From: Wocania_A spongiicola | Lineage (GTDB): Bacteria; Bacteroidota; Bacteroidia; Flavobacteriales; Flavobacteriaceae | Direction of reading: 5' to 3' | Assembly: GCF_023502325.1 (NCBI RefSeq) | Contig: NZ_JAMFLZ010000004.1 | Span: 434,001 to 498,000, forward strand | DNA length: 64,000 nt | In this document: positions 9,434 to 17,649 of the stretch, piece after piece | Layout: each line of letters starts with the position of its first letter | Numbering within the stretch: position 1 is the stretch's first letter | Made by a program: the position numbers and the translations under genes | Notes under the pieces: generated by a model | What the model was told of the DNA's origin: nothing | Databases searched by the model: none | What the model saw: only the letters and a program-made list of their open reading frames with translations

Positions 9434-10827
9434 AGCAACTATTAATTATACTGTGTGTCTGCATTTATGGCTCTTTATTTGCTCAAGATGAAACTACTGT
9501 TATGCGTTTTGATGAGTATTTAGGTTATATAAAAGCTTACCATCCTATAGTTAAACAAGCTAATCTTATTATTGATAAAAGTCAAGCAAAACTAATGAAA
9601 GCTAGAGGGGGTTTTGACCCTAAAATTGAAGTTGATTATGAAAGGAAAAAATTTAAAAATACAGAATACTTTGATAAACTAAATGCAACATTCAAAATTC
9701 CAACATGGTATGGTATAGAATTGAAAGCGAATTTTGAAGAAGCTGATGGCGTATTTTTAAACCCAGAAGCGGCACTTCCTCAAGATGGGGTGTATAGTGC
9801 CGGAGTGTCATTTTCAGTAGCGCAAGGATTATTGATTAATAAAAGAATGGCAGCGCTTAAGCAAGCCAAATTTTTTAGAGAGCAAGCTAAAGTTGATAGA
9901 AATATTGTAGTAAATTCCATTTTATATGATGCTTCCTTAGTTTATTTCAATTGGCTAAGAAGGTATAATGAAGCACAAGTTTATAAGGAGTTTTTGGCCA
10001 ACGCCTTGGTAAGGTTTGACGGTGTAAAACAACAGGTAAGGTTAGGAGAAACTGCAGCTGTTGATTCTCTAGAAGCACGAATAACGGTAAACAATAGAAA
10101 ACTTAATTTAGAAAAAGCTAATGTAAAACTATTAAAAGCCTCTCTTGAATTATCAAATTACCTTTGGTTAGATGGTAATATTCCTGTAGAATTACAATCT
10201 AATGTTATTCCGGATGTTGATAGTGAAACTATAATAGATTCAGTTTTGGAGATTTCTGAATTGATAACTGGCGATTTTGATTTAGAGAAGCATCCTAAAT
10301 TACAATCTCTAAACTATAAACAACAAAGTTTAATGATTGATAAACGTTTAAAAGCAAACATGTTATTACCAAAAGTTAATTTGGAATATAATTTTTTAAC
10401 TCAAACGCCAGAAGTGCTAAATGCTTTTAATACTTTAAATTATAAGAGTGGTTTAAATTTTGTTTTTCCTTTATTTTTAAGAAAAGAACGAGGGAATTTA
10501 AAATTAGCTAAGCTAAAACTTAAAGATATTAAATATGAAATAGTTACTTCTCAATTAAATATTGGGAATAAAATTACCGCTATAAAAAAAGAGTTGACAT
10601 CGTATATTGTTCAAAATGATTTGACTGAAACTATTGTTGAAGACTATGAAAATTTAGTTAAAGCAGAAGAACGGAAATTCATGTTAGGAGAAAGCTCTTT
10701 ATTTTTAGTAAATTCTCGAGAAAGTAAATTAATAGATGTAAAGTTAAAAGCCATAGAATTGCAAAATGAATTTTTTAGCACCAAAGCTAAATTGTTTAAT
10801 AGTCTGGCTGTAAATCCAAATATATAG
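9430..10827 (+). CDS. TolC-like outer membrane efflux protein
   Basis: The protein has 465 aa with a signal peptide (MKQLLIILCVCIYGSLFAQ). The remainder has the pattern of the outer membrane efflux protein family: two related halves with long helices (for example VDSLEARITVNNRKLNLEKANVKLL near 215-240, shown only in part: DSLEARITVNNRKLNLEKA) and beta segments. It forms the exit duct of the three-part system. Its ATG overlaps the HlyD gene's TGA, indicating translational coupling. Flavobacterial members are often annotated simply as TolC family protein, and the substrate is unknown. Confidence 0.9.
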   Translation: MKQLLIILCVCIYGSLFAQDETTVMRFDEYLGYIKAYHPIVKQANLIIDKSQAKLMKARGGFDPKIEVDYERKKFKNTEYFDKLNATFKIPTWYGIELKANFEEADGVFLNPEAALPQDGVYSAGVSFSVAQGLLINKRMAALKQAKFFREQAKVDRNIVVNSILYDASLVYFNWLRRYNEAQVYKEFLANALVRFDGVKQQVRLGETAAVDSLEARITVNNRKLNLEKANVKLLKASLELSNYLWLDGNIPVELQSNVIPDVDSETIIDSVLEISELITGDFDLEKHPKLQSLNYKQQSLMIDKRLKANMLLPKVNLEYNFLTQTPEVLNAFNTLNYKSGLNFVFPLFLRKERGNLKLAKLKLKDIKYEIVTSQLNIGNKITAIKKELTSYIVQNDLTETIVEDYENLVKAEERKFMLGESSLFLVNSRESKLIDVKLKAIELQNEFFSTKAKLFNSLAVNPNI

Positions 10828-10834
10828 GCAGGAA

Positions 10835-10869
10835 TTGTTCGCGTATTCATAGTAAAAAAAGTATATTTG
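10835..10869 (+). promoter_or_regulatory. Candidate promoter of mpl
   Basis: TTG at 10835-10837, a 24-bp spacer, and a perfect -7 box TATATTTG at 10862-10869, 21 bp before the ATG of mpl. The spacer is one base longer than the usual 17-23, so confidence rests mostly on the -7 box. Confidence 0.45.
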
Positions 10870-10890
10870 AACACTACATAGTAAGTATAT

Positions 10891-12246
10891 ATGAACGTAC
10901 ATTTTATAGCCATTGGTGGTGCAGCAATGCATAATTTAGCACTAGCATTACACAATAGAGAATATAACGTAACTGGGAGCGATGACATTATTTTCGAGCC
11001 ATCAAAATCGCGTTTAAACGCTAAGGGACTTTTGCCAAAAGCGTTTGGTTGGTTTCCTGAAAAAATAACAAATAGTTTAGATGCTATTGTTTTGGGAATG
11101 CATGCTAAAGCTGATAATCCTGAGCTGTTAAAAGCTCAAGAATTAGGTTTAAAAATATATTCTTATCCAGAGTTTTTGTATGAACAATCTAAACATAAAA
11201 CAAGGGTTGTTATTGGTGGAAGTCACGGGAAAACAACTATAACTTCAATGATACTTCATGTTATGCATTACCATGATAGGGATGTTGATTATATGGTTGG
11301 GGCCCAGTTAGATGGTTTTGATGTTATGGTAAAGCTTACCGAAGAAAATGATTTTATAGTTTTAGAAGGTGATGAATATTTAAGTTCTCCAATTGATAGA
11401 CGACCAAAATTTCATTTATACAAACCTAACATTGCTTTATTAAGTGGTATTGCTTGGGACCATATTAACGTTTTTCCTACCTACGAAAACTATGTAGAAC
11501 AGTTTAGCATTTTTGTAGATTCTATAGTTAATGGCGGTAGTATAAATTATAATGAGGAAGATGATGATGTTAAACGCGTTGTTGAAGCGAGTGAGAATAC
11601 CATTAGAAAGATAGCTTACCAAACTCCAGAATACACTGTTGAAAACGGACAAACATTATTGGAAACTCCAGAAGGTGATTTACCAATTGAAGTTTTTGGA
11701 AAGCATAATCTTAATAATTTGGCAGGAGCTAAATGGATTTGTCAGCATATGGGTATTGACGAAGACGATTTTTATGAAGCTATAGCTACTTTTAAAGGTG
11801 CTAGCAAGCGTCTTGAAAAAATTGCAGAAAGTAAAACCAGCGTTGCTTATAAAGATTTTGCACACTCGCCAAGTAAAGTTGAAGCTACTACCAATGCGGT
11901 TAAAGAACAATATAAAAACAGAACTCTAGTAGCTTGTTTAGAATTGCATACTTACAGCAGTTTAAATGCTGAGTTTTTAAAAGAATACAAAGGAGCGTTA
12001 GATTCAGCCGATATTGCAGTAGTATTTTATTCCCCTCATGCCGTTGAAATTAAAAAATTAGAAGAAGTGACTCATGAGCAAATCTCAAATGCTTTTGAGC
12101 GTGACGATTTAATTATTTACACCAATCCAGCCGACTTTAAAGACTTTTTATTCTCTCAAAACTTTGATGATAAAGCATTGTTATTGATGAGTTCTGGTAA
12201 TTATGGCGGACTAGATTTTGATGAGGTAACTAAGCTTATTAATTAG
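10891..12246 (+). CDS. mpl: UDP-N-acetylmuramate:L-alanyl-gamma-D-glutamyl-meso-diaminopimelate ligase
   Basis: This 451-aa Mur-ligase-family enzyme recycles peptidoglycan by joining the recovered tripeptide L-Ala-gamma-D-Glu-meso-Dap to UDP-MurNAc, using ATP, in the cytoplasm. The N-terminal nucleotide-binding start VHFIAIGGAAMHNLA and the SDD loop are typical of Mpl rather than MurC. The ATP P-loop GGSHGKTTITSM is at about 109-120. The metal/substrate motif LEGDEYLSSPID and the Mur-ligase motif FGKHNLNNL follow. The length is normal for the family. It appears to be transcribed on its own from the TATATTTG promoter just upstream. Two other peptidoglycan genes lie downstream on the opposite strand. 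Confidence 0.95.
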   Translation: MNVHFIAIGGAAMHNLALALHNREYNVTGSDDIIFEPSKSRLNAKGLLPKAFGWFPEKITNSLDAIVLGMHAKADNPELLKAQELGLKIYSYPEFLYEQSKHKTRVVIGGSHGKTTITSMILHVMHYHDRDVDYMVGAQLDGFDVMVKLTEENDFIVLEGDEYLSSPIDRRPKFHLYKPNIALLSGIAWDHINVFPTYENYVEQFSIFVDSIVNGGSINYNEEDDDVKRVVEASENTIRKIAYQTPEYTVENGQTLLETPEGDLPIEVFGKHNLNNLAGAKWICQHMGIDEDDFYEAIATFKGASKRLEKIAESKTSVAYKDFAHSPSKVEATTNAVKEQYKNRTLVACLELHTYSSLNAEFLKEYKGALDSADIAVVFYSPHAVEIKKLEEVTHEQISNAFERDDLIIYTNPADFKDFLFSQNFDDKALLLMSSGNYGGLDFDEVTKLIN

Positions 12247-12268
12247 GGTTTTCATTCAATGAATAGAA

Positions 12269-12412
12269 GTTGAGTTCGTTTAACGTATTTGTATAACTGT
12301 TGTTACGGGATTAAAGTTACATATTTCGTTTAAGAACTAACGTTAGTAATTAACGAGTGGATTCAGACGAAGACGAATCCGCCGTAATTGCGGTTATACA
12401 TTGTTACCCAAC
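12269..12412. repeat. Left hairpin-rich end of a one-gene islet
   Basis: This 144-bp stretch is packed with inverted repeats: TGTATAAC (12290-12297) with GTTATACA (12393-12400); the perfect palindrome ACTAACGTTAGT (12336-12347); GTGGATTC (12357-12364) with GAATCCGC (12375-12382, one G-T pair); and outer GTTGAGT (12269-12275) with ACCCAAC (12406-12412, one mismatch-type G-T pair). TTCGTTTAACGT at 12275-12286 is repeated inverted and without mismatch at 12942-12953, beyond the gene. It looks like a recombination or mobility end, but matches no site class I can name. Confidence 0.6.
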
Positions 12413-12418
12413 GTTTTT

Positions 12419-12886
12419 TCATTCCGATTTTAGTTTTTCAATCAATTCAGCCAAACATTCTTCAAATTCCGATTGGTTTACAATCAATAACTTTTCATTT
12501 TCGGTACCAAAGTCAGTTATTGATTCATAATATTCAGTCGGATTTATTGGGTCAACGCTCCAACCTGCTCGTCTTGAAAATCCGTATGTCAAATTCAAGT
12601 CGTTTTCTTTTTCCACTCTTAAACAGCCGGTATATTGGTCTGAAAAATCAATTGGCAAGTAAATAACTTGTCCGTTTTTCATTTTCGTTTGCTTTTTATT
12701 CCACGAAGCGATTAATTCCGCAACGGCATTTTTAATTTCCTTTATTCCGTTTTTCGGCTCAATTGCTAAAGCAAAATAATAAGTGTCAAATTTCCGCTGA
12801 CTTATCAAATTTGGAATTTCAAAGATTAAATCTTCGTGTCCTCCTTTGTCATTTTCTATAATTTCTATTTTTAGCAGGTTGCTCAT
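12419..12886 (-). CDS. Hypothetical protein inside hairpin-bounded islet
   Basis: Unrecognised cytoplasmic-looking protein of 155 aa from ATG 12886 (an in-frame GTG at 12910 would add 8 residues but lies inside the right-hand hairpin, so the ATG is preferred). The sequence is acidic and alpha/beta in appearance, with no signal peptide, membrane segment or cysteine cluster. Notable pieces are IEIIENDKGGHEDLIFEIP at the start, YYFALAIEPKNG, and a C-terminal EFEECLAELIEKLKSE. Its wording of codons (more TTCCG/CGGAA-type strings) differs by eye from its AT-rich neighbours. The gene is alone, inverted relative to mpl and bounded by inverted repeats, which suggests arrival by transfer. Small defence, immunity or toxin-related roles are common for such cargo, but nothing in the sequence shows this. 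Confidence 0.6.
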   Translation of the reverse strand: MSNLLKIEIIENDKGGHEDLIFEIPNLISQRKFDTYYFALAIEPKNGIKEIKNAVAELIASWNKKQTKMKNGQVIYLPIDFSDQYTGCLRVEKENDLNLTYGFSRRAGWSVDPINPTEYYESITDFGTENEKLLIVNQSEFEECLAELIEKLKSE

Positions 12887-12892
12887 CAAATG

Positions 12893-12962
12893 TTGGCTAA
12901 TGTTTTTCACGGATATGCGTCGTTTTAATGACTTATATCCGACGTTAAACGAAGTTAGCCAA
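12893..12962. repeat. Right hairpin end of the one-gene islet
   Basis: Nested inverted repeats: outer TTGGCTAA (12893-12900) with TTAGCCAA (12955-12962), and inner CGGATAT (12910-12916) with ATATCCG (12935-12941), giving a cruciform-like structure of about 70 bp immediately 5' of the islet gene. ACGTTAAACGAA at 12942-12953 is the perfect inverse of 12275-12286. Size and folding recall integron attC sites, but the RYYYAAC...GTTRRRY core order is not present. Confidence 0.6.
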
Positions 12963-13001
12963 ATTTTCTGACAAAGTCAAGAGTCAGTTCTTGAATTAAG
13001 A

Positions 13002-14051
13002 CTATTCATTAGTGCTATTAAAATCTACCAAAAGACCACCATAAATCCAATTAGCGAGAGCCTCCCTGTTTTCATAATCCAAAATACGTTTTTGATCTTT
13101 CTTATTTTTAATATTACCTAGTTCAATATAAACCATTGGCGGGAATGTGTTTTTAATTAAATACAAACCTCGGGAGCTAACCGATCCTGCATATGTTCTG
13201 TTGGGCTGATGTTCAGCGTATTTTTCTTTAAAAGACTCAAGAATATTTGTGGCTAATCGTTTTCCGTTTTTACTTTTTTTATGGTGATAGAAAAAAACAT
13301 CAATATTTTTATTTTCACTTCTACTATCAACATGAGTTACAATAAGCCTTTGGTAAGCACCTTTATGTTTCATGAATAATGTGTTAACTGTTCGAGTGCG
13401 TTGGCGCAAGCGTAATGTTTGGTTTCTAGGTATTTTTTTATTTACGTAACAAACTTCATCATAATCAATCTCTAAAATGCGTTTATCTCTAATGCCATCA
13501 TTTTCATCCTTTATTATAATGTAAACTTTTGCTCCGTTGGAAAGAAGTCGTTTAGCGAGTCTTAAGGTAACATCATAGGCATATTCATCTTCAGAAATAG
13601 TTGTGTTATTATAGGTTGTAATAGCTCCAGGATCCGGGCCTCCATGACCAGAAATTAAATAATAAATAGCGCCATCAAGTTTTTTGCTTTCAATATTAAA
13701 AACACTGTGCTTTTTTCCAAAAAGAGGAAAGTTAATTTTGTTTACAACAGTAATACTGTCTATAACCTTTGAAGGAATACTATCAGTTATAGTATGCGGT
13801 TCTTCAATTATTATTTCAGCTTTAGGGAGTATATAACTTTCGCCAATTAATAATTGATTATTGGGTTTTAACTGCGCTTTATTTAGGGCAATAAATTTTT
13901 TTAAATATTTTGTAGGATCTAAGCCATTGTTTCGAAGCAAAGAATATATACCATCACCTTTTTTTGCAATAACTGTTTTTTCTGGAGTTTGGGCAAGAGA
14001 TATAAAGCTTATAAAAAATAAAAAGGCAAATAAAATGAGTCTTCTTAACAT
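13002..14051 (-). CDS. N-acetylmuramoyl-L-alanine amidase with LysM-like N-terminus
   Basis: This 349-aa exported protein (signal peptide to FISLAQ, about residue 21) cleaves the amide bond between MurNAc and the peptide stem. Residues about 25-77 resemble a LysM module (KKGDGIYSLLRNNGLD, NQLLIGESYILP). The Amidase_3 domain occupies about 128-345. The likely zinc ligands are H136 (SGHGGPDPGA), E156 (EYAYD) and H240 (VTHVDS), with the catalytic E310 in YIELGN. All key residues are present, so it should be active in the periplasm during cell separation or turnover. It is followed on the same strand by the SGNH hydrolase's region, though the two genes read in series with a 59-bp gap and may be separate units. 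Confidence 0.9.
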   Translation of the reverse strand: MLRRLILFAFLFFISFISLAQTPEKTVIAKKGDGIYSLLRNNGLDPTKYLKKFIALNKAQLKPNNQLLIGESYILPKAEIIIEEPHTITDSIPSKVIDSITVVNKINFPLFGKKHSVFNIESKKLDGAIYYLISGHGGPDPGAITTYNNTTISEDEYAYDVTLRLAKRLLSNGAKVYIIIKDENDGIRDKRILEIDYDEVCYVNKKIPRNQTLRLRQRTRTVNTLFMKHKGAYQRLIVTHVDSRSENKNIDVFFYHHKKSKNGKRLATNILESFKEKYAEHQPNRTYAGSVSSRGLYLIKNTFPPMVYIELGNIKNKKDQKRILDYENREALANWIYGGLLVDFNSTNE

Positions 14052-14110
14052 TCAAGATTAATTATATTATTAGCAGAAAATGTTTAGTCTACTAACTCCC
14101 ATATTGTTAT

Positions 14111-14794
14111 TTAATTGTTATTTAAAGCAAAAGCAATACCTTTTTCAATAATTGGCTCCATAATTTTATACCCTTTAGCATTAGGATGTATCCCATCACT
14201 TCCTAAATCTTCTTTTAAGCCTTTTGATTTGTTAACCATTGCCGAAAAATAATCCACATAAACTAAATTATTCTTTTTAGCATAAGATTTTAGTATTGAG
14301 TTAAGTTTTATAACTTTTTCAGCAGGTTCTAGCCCTGGTCTCCATGGGAAATCATAAGCAGGAAGCACAGAACATAAAACAACTTTTATGTTATTTGATT
14401 TGGCTAATTCTGCCATTGATAATATATTATTTGAAATCATTTCAATAGTTGAAGGACCTGTATTTCCAGCAATATCATTTATACCAGCCAATATAACCAC
14501 GACCGAAGGAGAAAGATTGATAACATCTTGTCTAAATCGCAATAACATTTGCGGTGTAGTTTGTCCACTTATACCTCTATTTATATATGGTTTATTGGCA
14601 AAAAAATCAGGCCGAATGTTTTTCCACCCCTCTGTTATGGAGTTGCCCATAAATACAATACGCTGCTCGTTTTTTTTAGGAGCTTCTAACTCTATGTTTT
14701 CTTTTTCAAACCGTTTTAAGTTTGCCCAATCTTGGGCTTGTACTGCACCTGATGTAAATGCTGATAATAGCATAATGATAATGTTTTTTTTCAT
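14111..14794 (-). CDS. SGNH/GDSL-family hydrolase (exported)
   Basis: The protein has 227 aa, with signal peptide MKKNIIIMLLSAFTSGAVQAQ. The four SGNH blocks are all visible: block I GNSITEG (nucleophile S52), block II with Gly in INRGISGQTT, block III with Asn in LAGINDIAG, and block V with Asp and His in SDGIHPNAKGY. Such enzymes remove acyl groups from carbohydrates or act as lysophospholipase/thioesterase types; block III GIND resembles the platelet-activating-factor acetylhydrolase-like/carbohydrate esterase branch. Periplasmic action is inferred from the leader. The 14795-15034 spacer upstream shows nothing I can assign beyond the divergent sigma gene's leader. Confidence 0.88.
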   Translation of the reverse strand: MKKNIIIMLLSAFTSGAVQAQDWANLKRFEKENIELEAPKKNEQRIVFMGNSITEGWKNIRPDFFANKPYINRGISGQTTPQMLLRFRQDVINLSPSVVVILAGINDIAGNTGPSTIEMISNNILSMAELAKSNNIKVVLCSVLPAYDFPWRPGLEPAEKVIKLNSILKSYAKKNNLVYVDYFSAMVNKSKGLKEDLGSDGIHPNAKGYKIMEPIIEKGIAFALNNN

Positions 14795-15034
14795 TTATTG
14801 TTTCGTTTTAAAGCGTTTAAAGCCTATGCGTATATATTTATAACATATAACGCTAAGGTAGCAAATATCTGTTTTAAGTTTTTATATAGTAGTTGTACCT
14901 ATATCTTACATTAACAAGTAAATTAATCTTGAAGATGATTAATTTAAGTTATTTTTATAATATTTTTTCACCTCAGACAACCTTTAGCACAAAATTTGCG
15001 TCTTTATAAATAGAAGGTCATATAAAATCATTTT

Positions 15035-15598
15035 TTGAAAGTCATTCAACTCCATAAAAACGAATCAGAGCTTATAAAAAGAGCTCTTAAAAATAATCGA
15101 GAAGCACAGCATGTGTTATTCGAGTTGCACGCTCCAAGAATGTTAAACGTTTGTAGATACTATATAAAAGATATACAATACGCTGAAGAAGCAATGCTTA
15201 ATGGGTTTTTTAAGGTTTTTTCTAATTTAAAAAGTTTTAAGAGTGAAGGTAGTTTTGAAGGGTGGATAAGGCGTATTATGGTACGAGAATCGATTTCGTT
15301 TTTACGCAAGAAAAATAATATTGAGTTTTTTACAGAAGATATTGATTATAAAAATGATTATGTAAATAATATTAAAACTGATATTGAAGTTGCCGAAATA
15401 CAACAACTTATAGACGCACTACCAGATGGTTACAGAATGGTATTTGTTATGTATGCCATTGAAGGGTATAAGCATCAAGAAATAGCAAACATGTTAAATA
15501 TTACCGAAGGCACTTCAAAATCGCAGTTATTTAAAGCACGTAAACTGCTTCAAGAAAACATTAAAAAATTAAATAAAACAAGCTATGGCACCAATTAA
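15035..15598 (+). CDS. ECF-type RNA polymerase sigma factor
   Basis: This 187-aa sigma-70-family protein starts at TTG 15035; the next in-frame Met is residue 35, inside conserved region 2, so the TTG is required. Region 2 (DIQYAEEAMLNGFFKVFSNL, near 50-70) binds core polymerase and the -10 DNA. Region 4 (HQEIANMLNITEGTSKSQLFKARKLLQ, near 147-173, shown in part: EIANMLNITEGTSKSQLF) is the -35-reading helix-turn-helix. It overlaps the next gene by 14 bp, as is usual for a sigma/anti-sigma pair. The third gene is an outer-membrane-type protein, so the module probably senses an envelope state. Target promoters are unknown. Confidence 0.9.
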   Translation: MKVIQLHKNESELIKRALKNNREAQHVLFELHAPRMLNVCRYYIKDIQYAEEAMLNGFFKVFSNLKSFKSEGSFEGWIRRIMVRESISFLRKKNNIEFFTEDIDYKNDYVNNIKTDIEVAEIQQLIDALPDGYRMVFVMYAIEGYKHQEIANMLNITEGTSKSQLFKARKLLQENIKKLNKTSYGTN

Positions 15599-16349
15599 GT
15601 TTGAAGAAAATATTAAGGAAAAGCTTGATAAAAGAACTATAAAACCATCGGCAGATGCATGGGATAGACTATCTAAACGTTTAGAGAGCCGAGAAGAAAA
15701 ACGAAGTAATAAGACGTTTTGGTGGTTAGGTATTGCTGCTAGTATTATAGGTGTTTTATTGGTAGGGTCTCAATTTTTTAAGAGTAAGCCAATTGAGCAG
15801 ATTACTCCAAAAATTGTTGTTACTCCAGAAGTTGTAAAACAAGATGACAACACTAAAATAGTAACAGAAAACATTGAAGAGTTAAAGAGAGCTACAGAAG
15901 AAACTAAGTTTAATGAAGAAAAAAAGACTAGCCAAATTAAAAATGAAACAATTATAATTCAGCAAAATTTAATAAAAGAAAACATTGCTATAGCTAAAGA
16001 AAAAGGTACACCAAAATTAAAAAATGAACCTCTTCAATCTGAAGAAAGAATTGCTGAAAATTTAACTTTCGAAGACCAAAAGGTTAAAGATTTGGTAGCT
16101 CAAATTAAAAAATTAAAAGACAGCAATTTAGTTGTTAATGACCAGGTTATTGATGCTTTACTTGCCGAAGCACAAAAGGAAATCACTTTAGAACAATTAT
16201 ATAATGATTCTACAGGAATTGTTGATGCAAATTTATTACTTCAGGATGTAGAAGAAGAATTAGATCAGTCTTTTAGAAATAAAGTTTTGGAAGCTTTAAA
16301 ATCCAGTTATAATTCGGTTAAAACTGCAGTAGCACAACGTAACGATTGA
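15585..16349 (+). CDS. Single-span membrane protein, probable anti-sigma factor
   Basis: This 254-aa protein overlaps the sigma gene by 14 bp. A cytoplasmic N-terminus of about 45 residues (FEENIKEKLDKRTIKPSADAW) precedes one membrane segment (FWWLGIAASIIGVLLVGSQFF, about 45-64) and a long charged, coiled-coil-like Lys/Glu-rich periplasmic tail. This shape, together with the gene order, fits an anti-sigma factor that holds the ECF sigma at the membrane. No zinc-type anti-sigma motif is seen. The function is inferred mainly from position and topology; flavobacterial homologues are usually called hypothetical or anti-sigma factor. Confidence 0.7.
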   Translation: MAPIKFEENIKEKLDKRTIKPSADAWDRLSKRLESREEKRSNKTFWWLGIAASIIGVLLVGSQFFKSKPIEQITPKIVVTPEVVKQDDNTKIVTENIEELKRATEETKFNEEKKTSQIKNETIIIQQNLIKENIAIAKEKGTPKLKNEPLQSEERIAENLTFEDQKVKDLVAQIKKLKDSNLVVNDQVIDALLAEAQKEITLEQLYNDSTGIVDANLLLQDVEEELDQSFRNKVLEALKSSYNSVKTAVAQRND

Positions 16350-16422
16350 TTTAACCATATTGAAGTAAAAATTTATAAATAGTAAAAAATCATTTAATCA
16401 AAAATCAAATAAACGAACAGTT

Positions 16423-17520
16423 ATGCAAACAATTACTAAATATTTGGTGTTAGCTGTGTTGTGTTTAAATGTGCACCTAATCAATGCACAAGACACGATC
16501 ACTAATGCAAACAATCAAGAAAAAATAAAAACTTTAAAGGCATTAAAGGACAAAATAAAAACTCAAGAACGCGAGTATTTAAAAGAAGAGGTTGAAGCTA
16601 TCAACCAACAATTGGATAGAAATGAAATTACAATAGAGGAAGCCAATAAATTAAAAAAGAAAGTAGCAAAAAAACGTGCTTTAAATATTGAAAATAGAAT
16701 AGCAATTATTAATAATAAGATTTTGCTTTTACAGCGTAACAGTGAAGTTTATAATGTTAATGAAGAAGATGATGAAGACGACAGTTTTGTTTTTCGTATT
16801 GGAAGGGGAGATGAGGTAAACGATGAGTTTATATTTATTGGAACAAGGAAAGATGATAAGCATAAAAAAAGAAAATATGATAGACGAACTACTAGTGATT
16901 TAGTAATAGCCTTTGGTTTAAATAATGCTATTATTGAAGGAGAGAAACTTGATGATTCGCCATACAAATTTGGAGGCTCTAGATTTTTTGAAATTGGTTG
17001 GGCGTGGAAAACGCGTGTATTTAAAAACACCAATTTTTTACGCTTTAAATATGGGTATTCGTTTCAAATTAACGGATTAAAACCAAACGATAATCAATAT
17101 TTTGTTCGTCAAGCCAATCAAACCATGTTGGAAGTATTTCCTGAAAACCTTAAAAAATCTAAACTGTCCATTACTAATTTAGTATTTCCTATGCATTTTG
17201 AATTTGGGCCGTCAAAAAAGATTGAAAAAGATACCTATTTTAGATATTCTACTCGGAATAAATTTAAAATTGGAATTGGAGGATATGCAGGATTCAATAT
17301 AGGTACGCGCCAAAAATTGAAATATACAGTAGATGGAAAAAGGCAGAAAGATAAAATTAAAGGAGGTTTAAATACTACTAGTTTGGTATATGGTGTAAGT
17401 AGTTATATTGCGGTTGGTAGTACTGCTTTATATGTAAAATACGATTTGTCACCTATTTTTAAAGATCAAATTATAGAGCAGAATAATATATCTCTTGGAG
17501 TACGATTTGATATGGATTAA
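16423..17520 (+). CDS. Exported outer-membrane beta-barrel-type protein of the sigma module
   Basis: The 365-aa protein has a signal peptide (VLAVLCLNVHLINAQ, about 8-23), then a coiled-coil region with many Lys, Glu and Gln residues (about 30-105), an acidic linker (NEEDDEDDSF), and a C-terminal half made of alternating aromatic/polar strands. It ends in a strand (ISLGVRFDMD) with an aromatic residue close to the end, like porin-family barrels. It is third in the sigma/anti-sigma operon after a 73-bp gap. It may be the effector or a stress-responsive structural protein. No named family is recognised. Confidence 0.65.
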   Translation: MQTITKYLVLAVLCLNVHLINAQDTITNANNQEKIKTLKALKDKIKTQEREYLKEEVEAINQQLDRNEITIEEANKLKKKVAKKRALNIENRIAIINNKILLLQRNSEVYNVNEEDDEDDSFVFRIGRGDEVNDEFIFIGTRKDDKHKKRKYDRRTTSDLVIAFGLNNAIIEGEKLDDSPYKFGGSRFFEIGWAWKTRVFKNTNFLRFKYGYSFQINGLKPNDNQYFVRQANQTMLEVFPENLKKSKLSITNLVFPMHFEFGPSKKIEKDTYFRYSTRNKFKIGIGGYAGFNIGTRQKLKYTVDGKRQKDKIKGGLNTTSLVYGVSSYIAVGSTALYVKYDLSPIFKDQIIEQNNISLGVRFDMD

Positions 17521-17548
17521 CTATAATTAAAGTTTAGAGTTAGTATTT

Positions 17549-17580
17549 AAAAGCATTAAAATTAATTTTAATGCTTTTTT
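17549..17580 (+). terminator. Rho-independent terminator after the sigma module
   Basis: AAAAGCATTAAAATT and its exact inverse AATTTTAATGCTTTT form a continuous palindrome ending in a T run, 28 bp after the stop of the barrel-type gene. Confidence 0.7.
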
Positions 17581-17649
17581 ATGTTCTCTCTTAAAATGCT
17601 CACAATCCTTAAAAATATATTATTTTTACTGTTCTTAAATTTTTAAAAT

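Noticed and set aside
12269..12962. Calling the islet ends integron attC sites
   Set aside because: Size and folding fit, but the core order RYYYAAC...GTTRRRY is not found (GTTGAGT...ACCCAAC is the reverse arrangement) and no integrase is seen.
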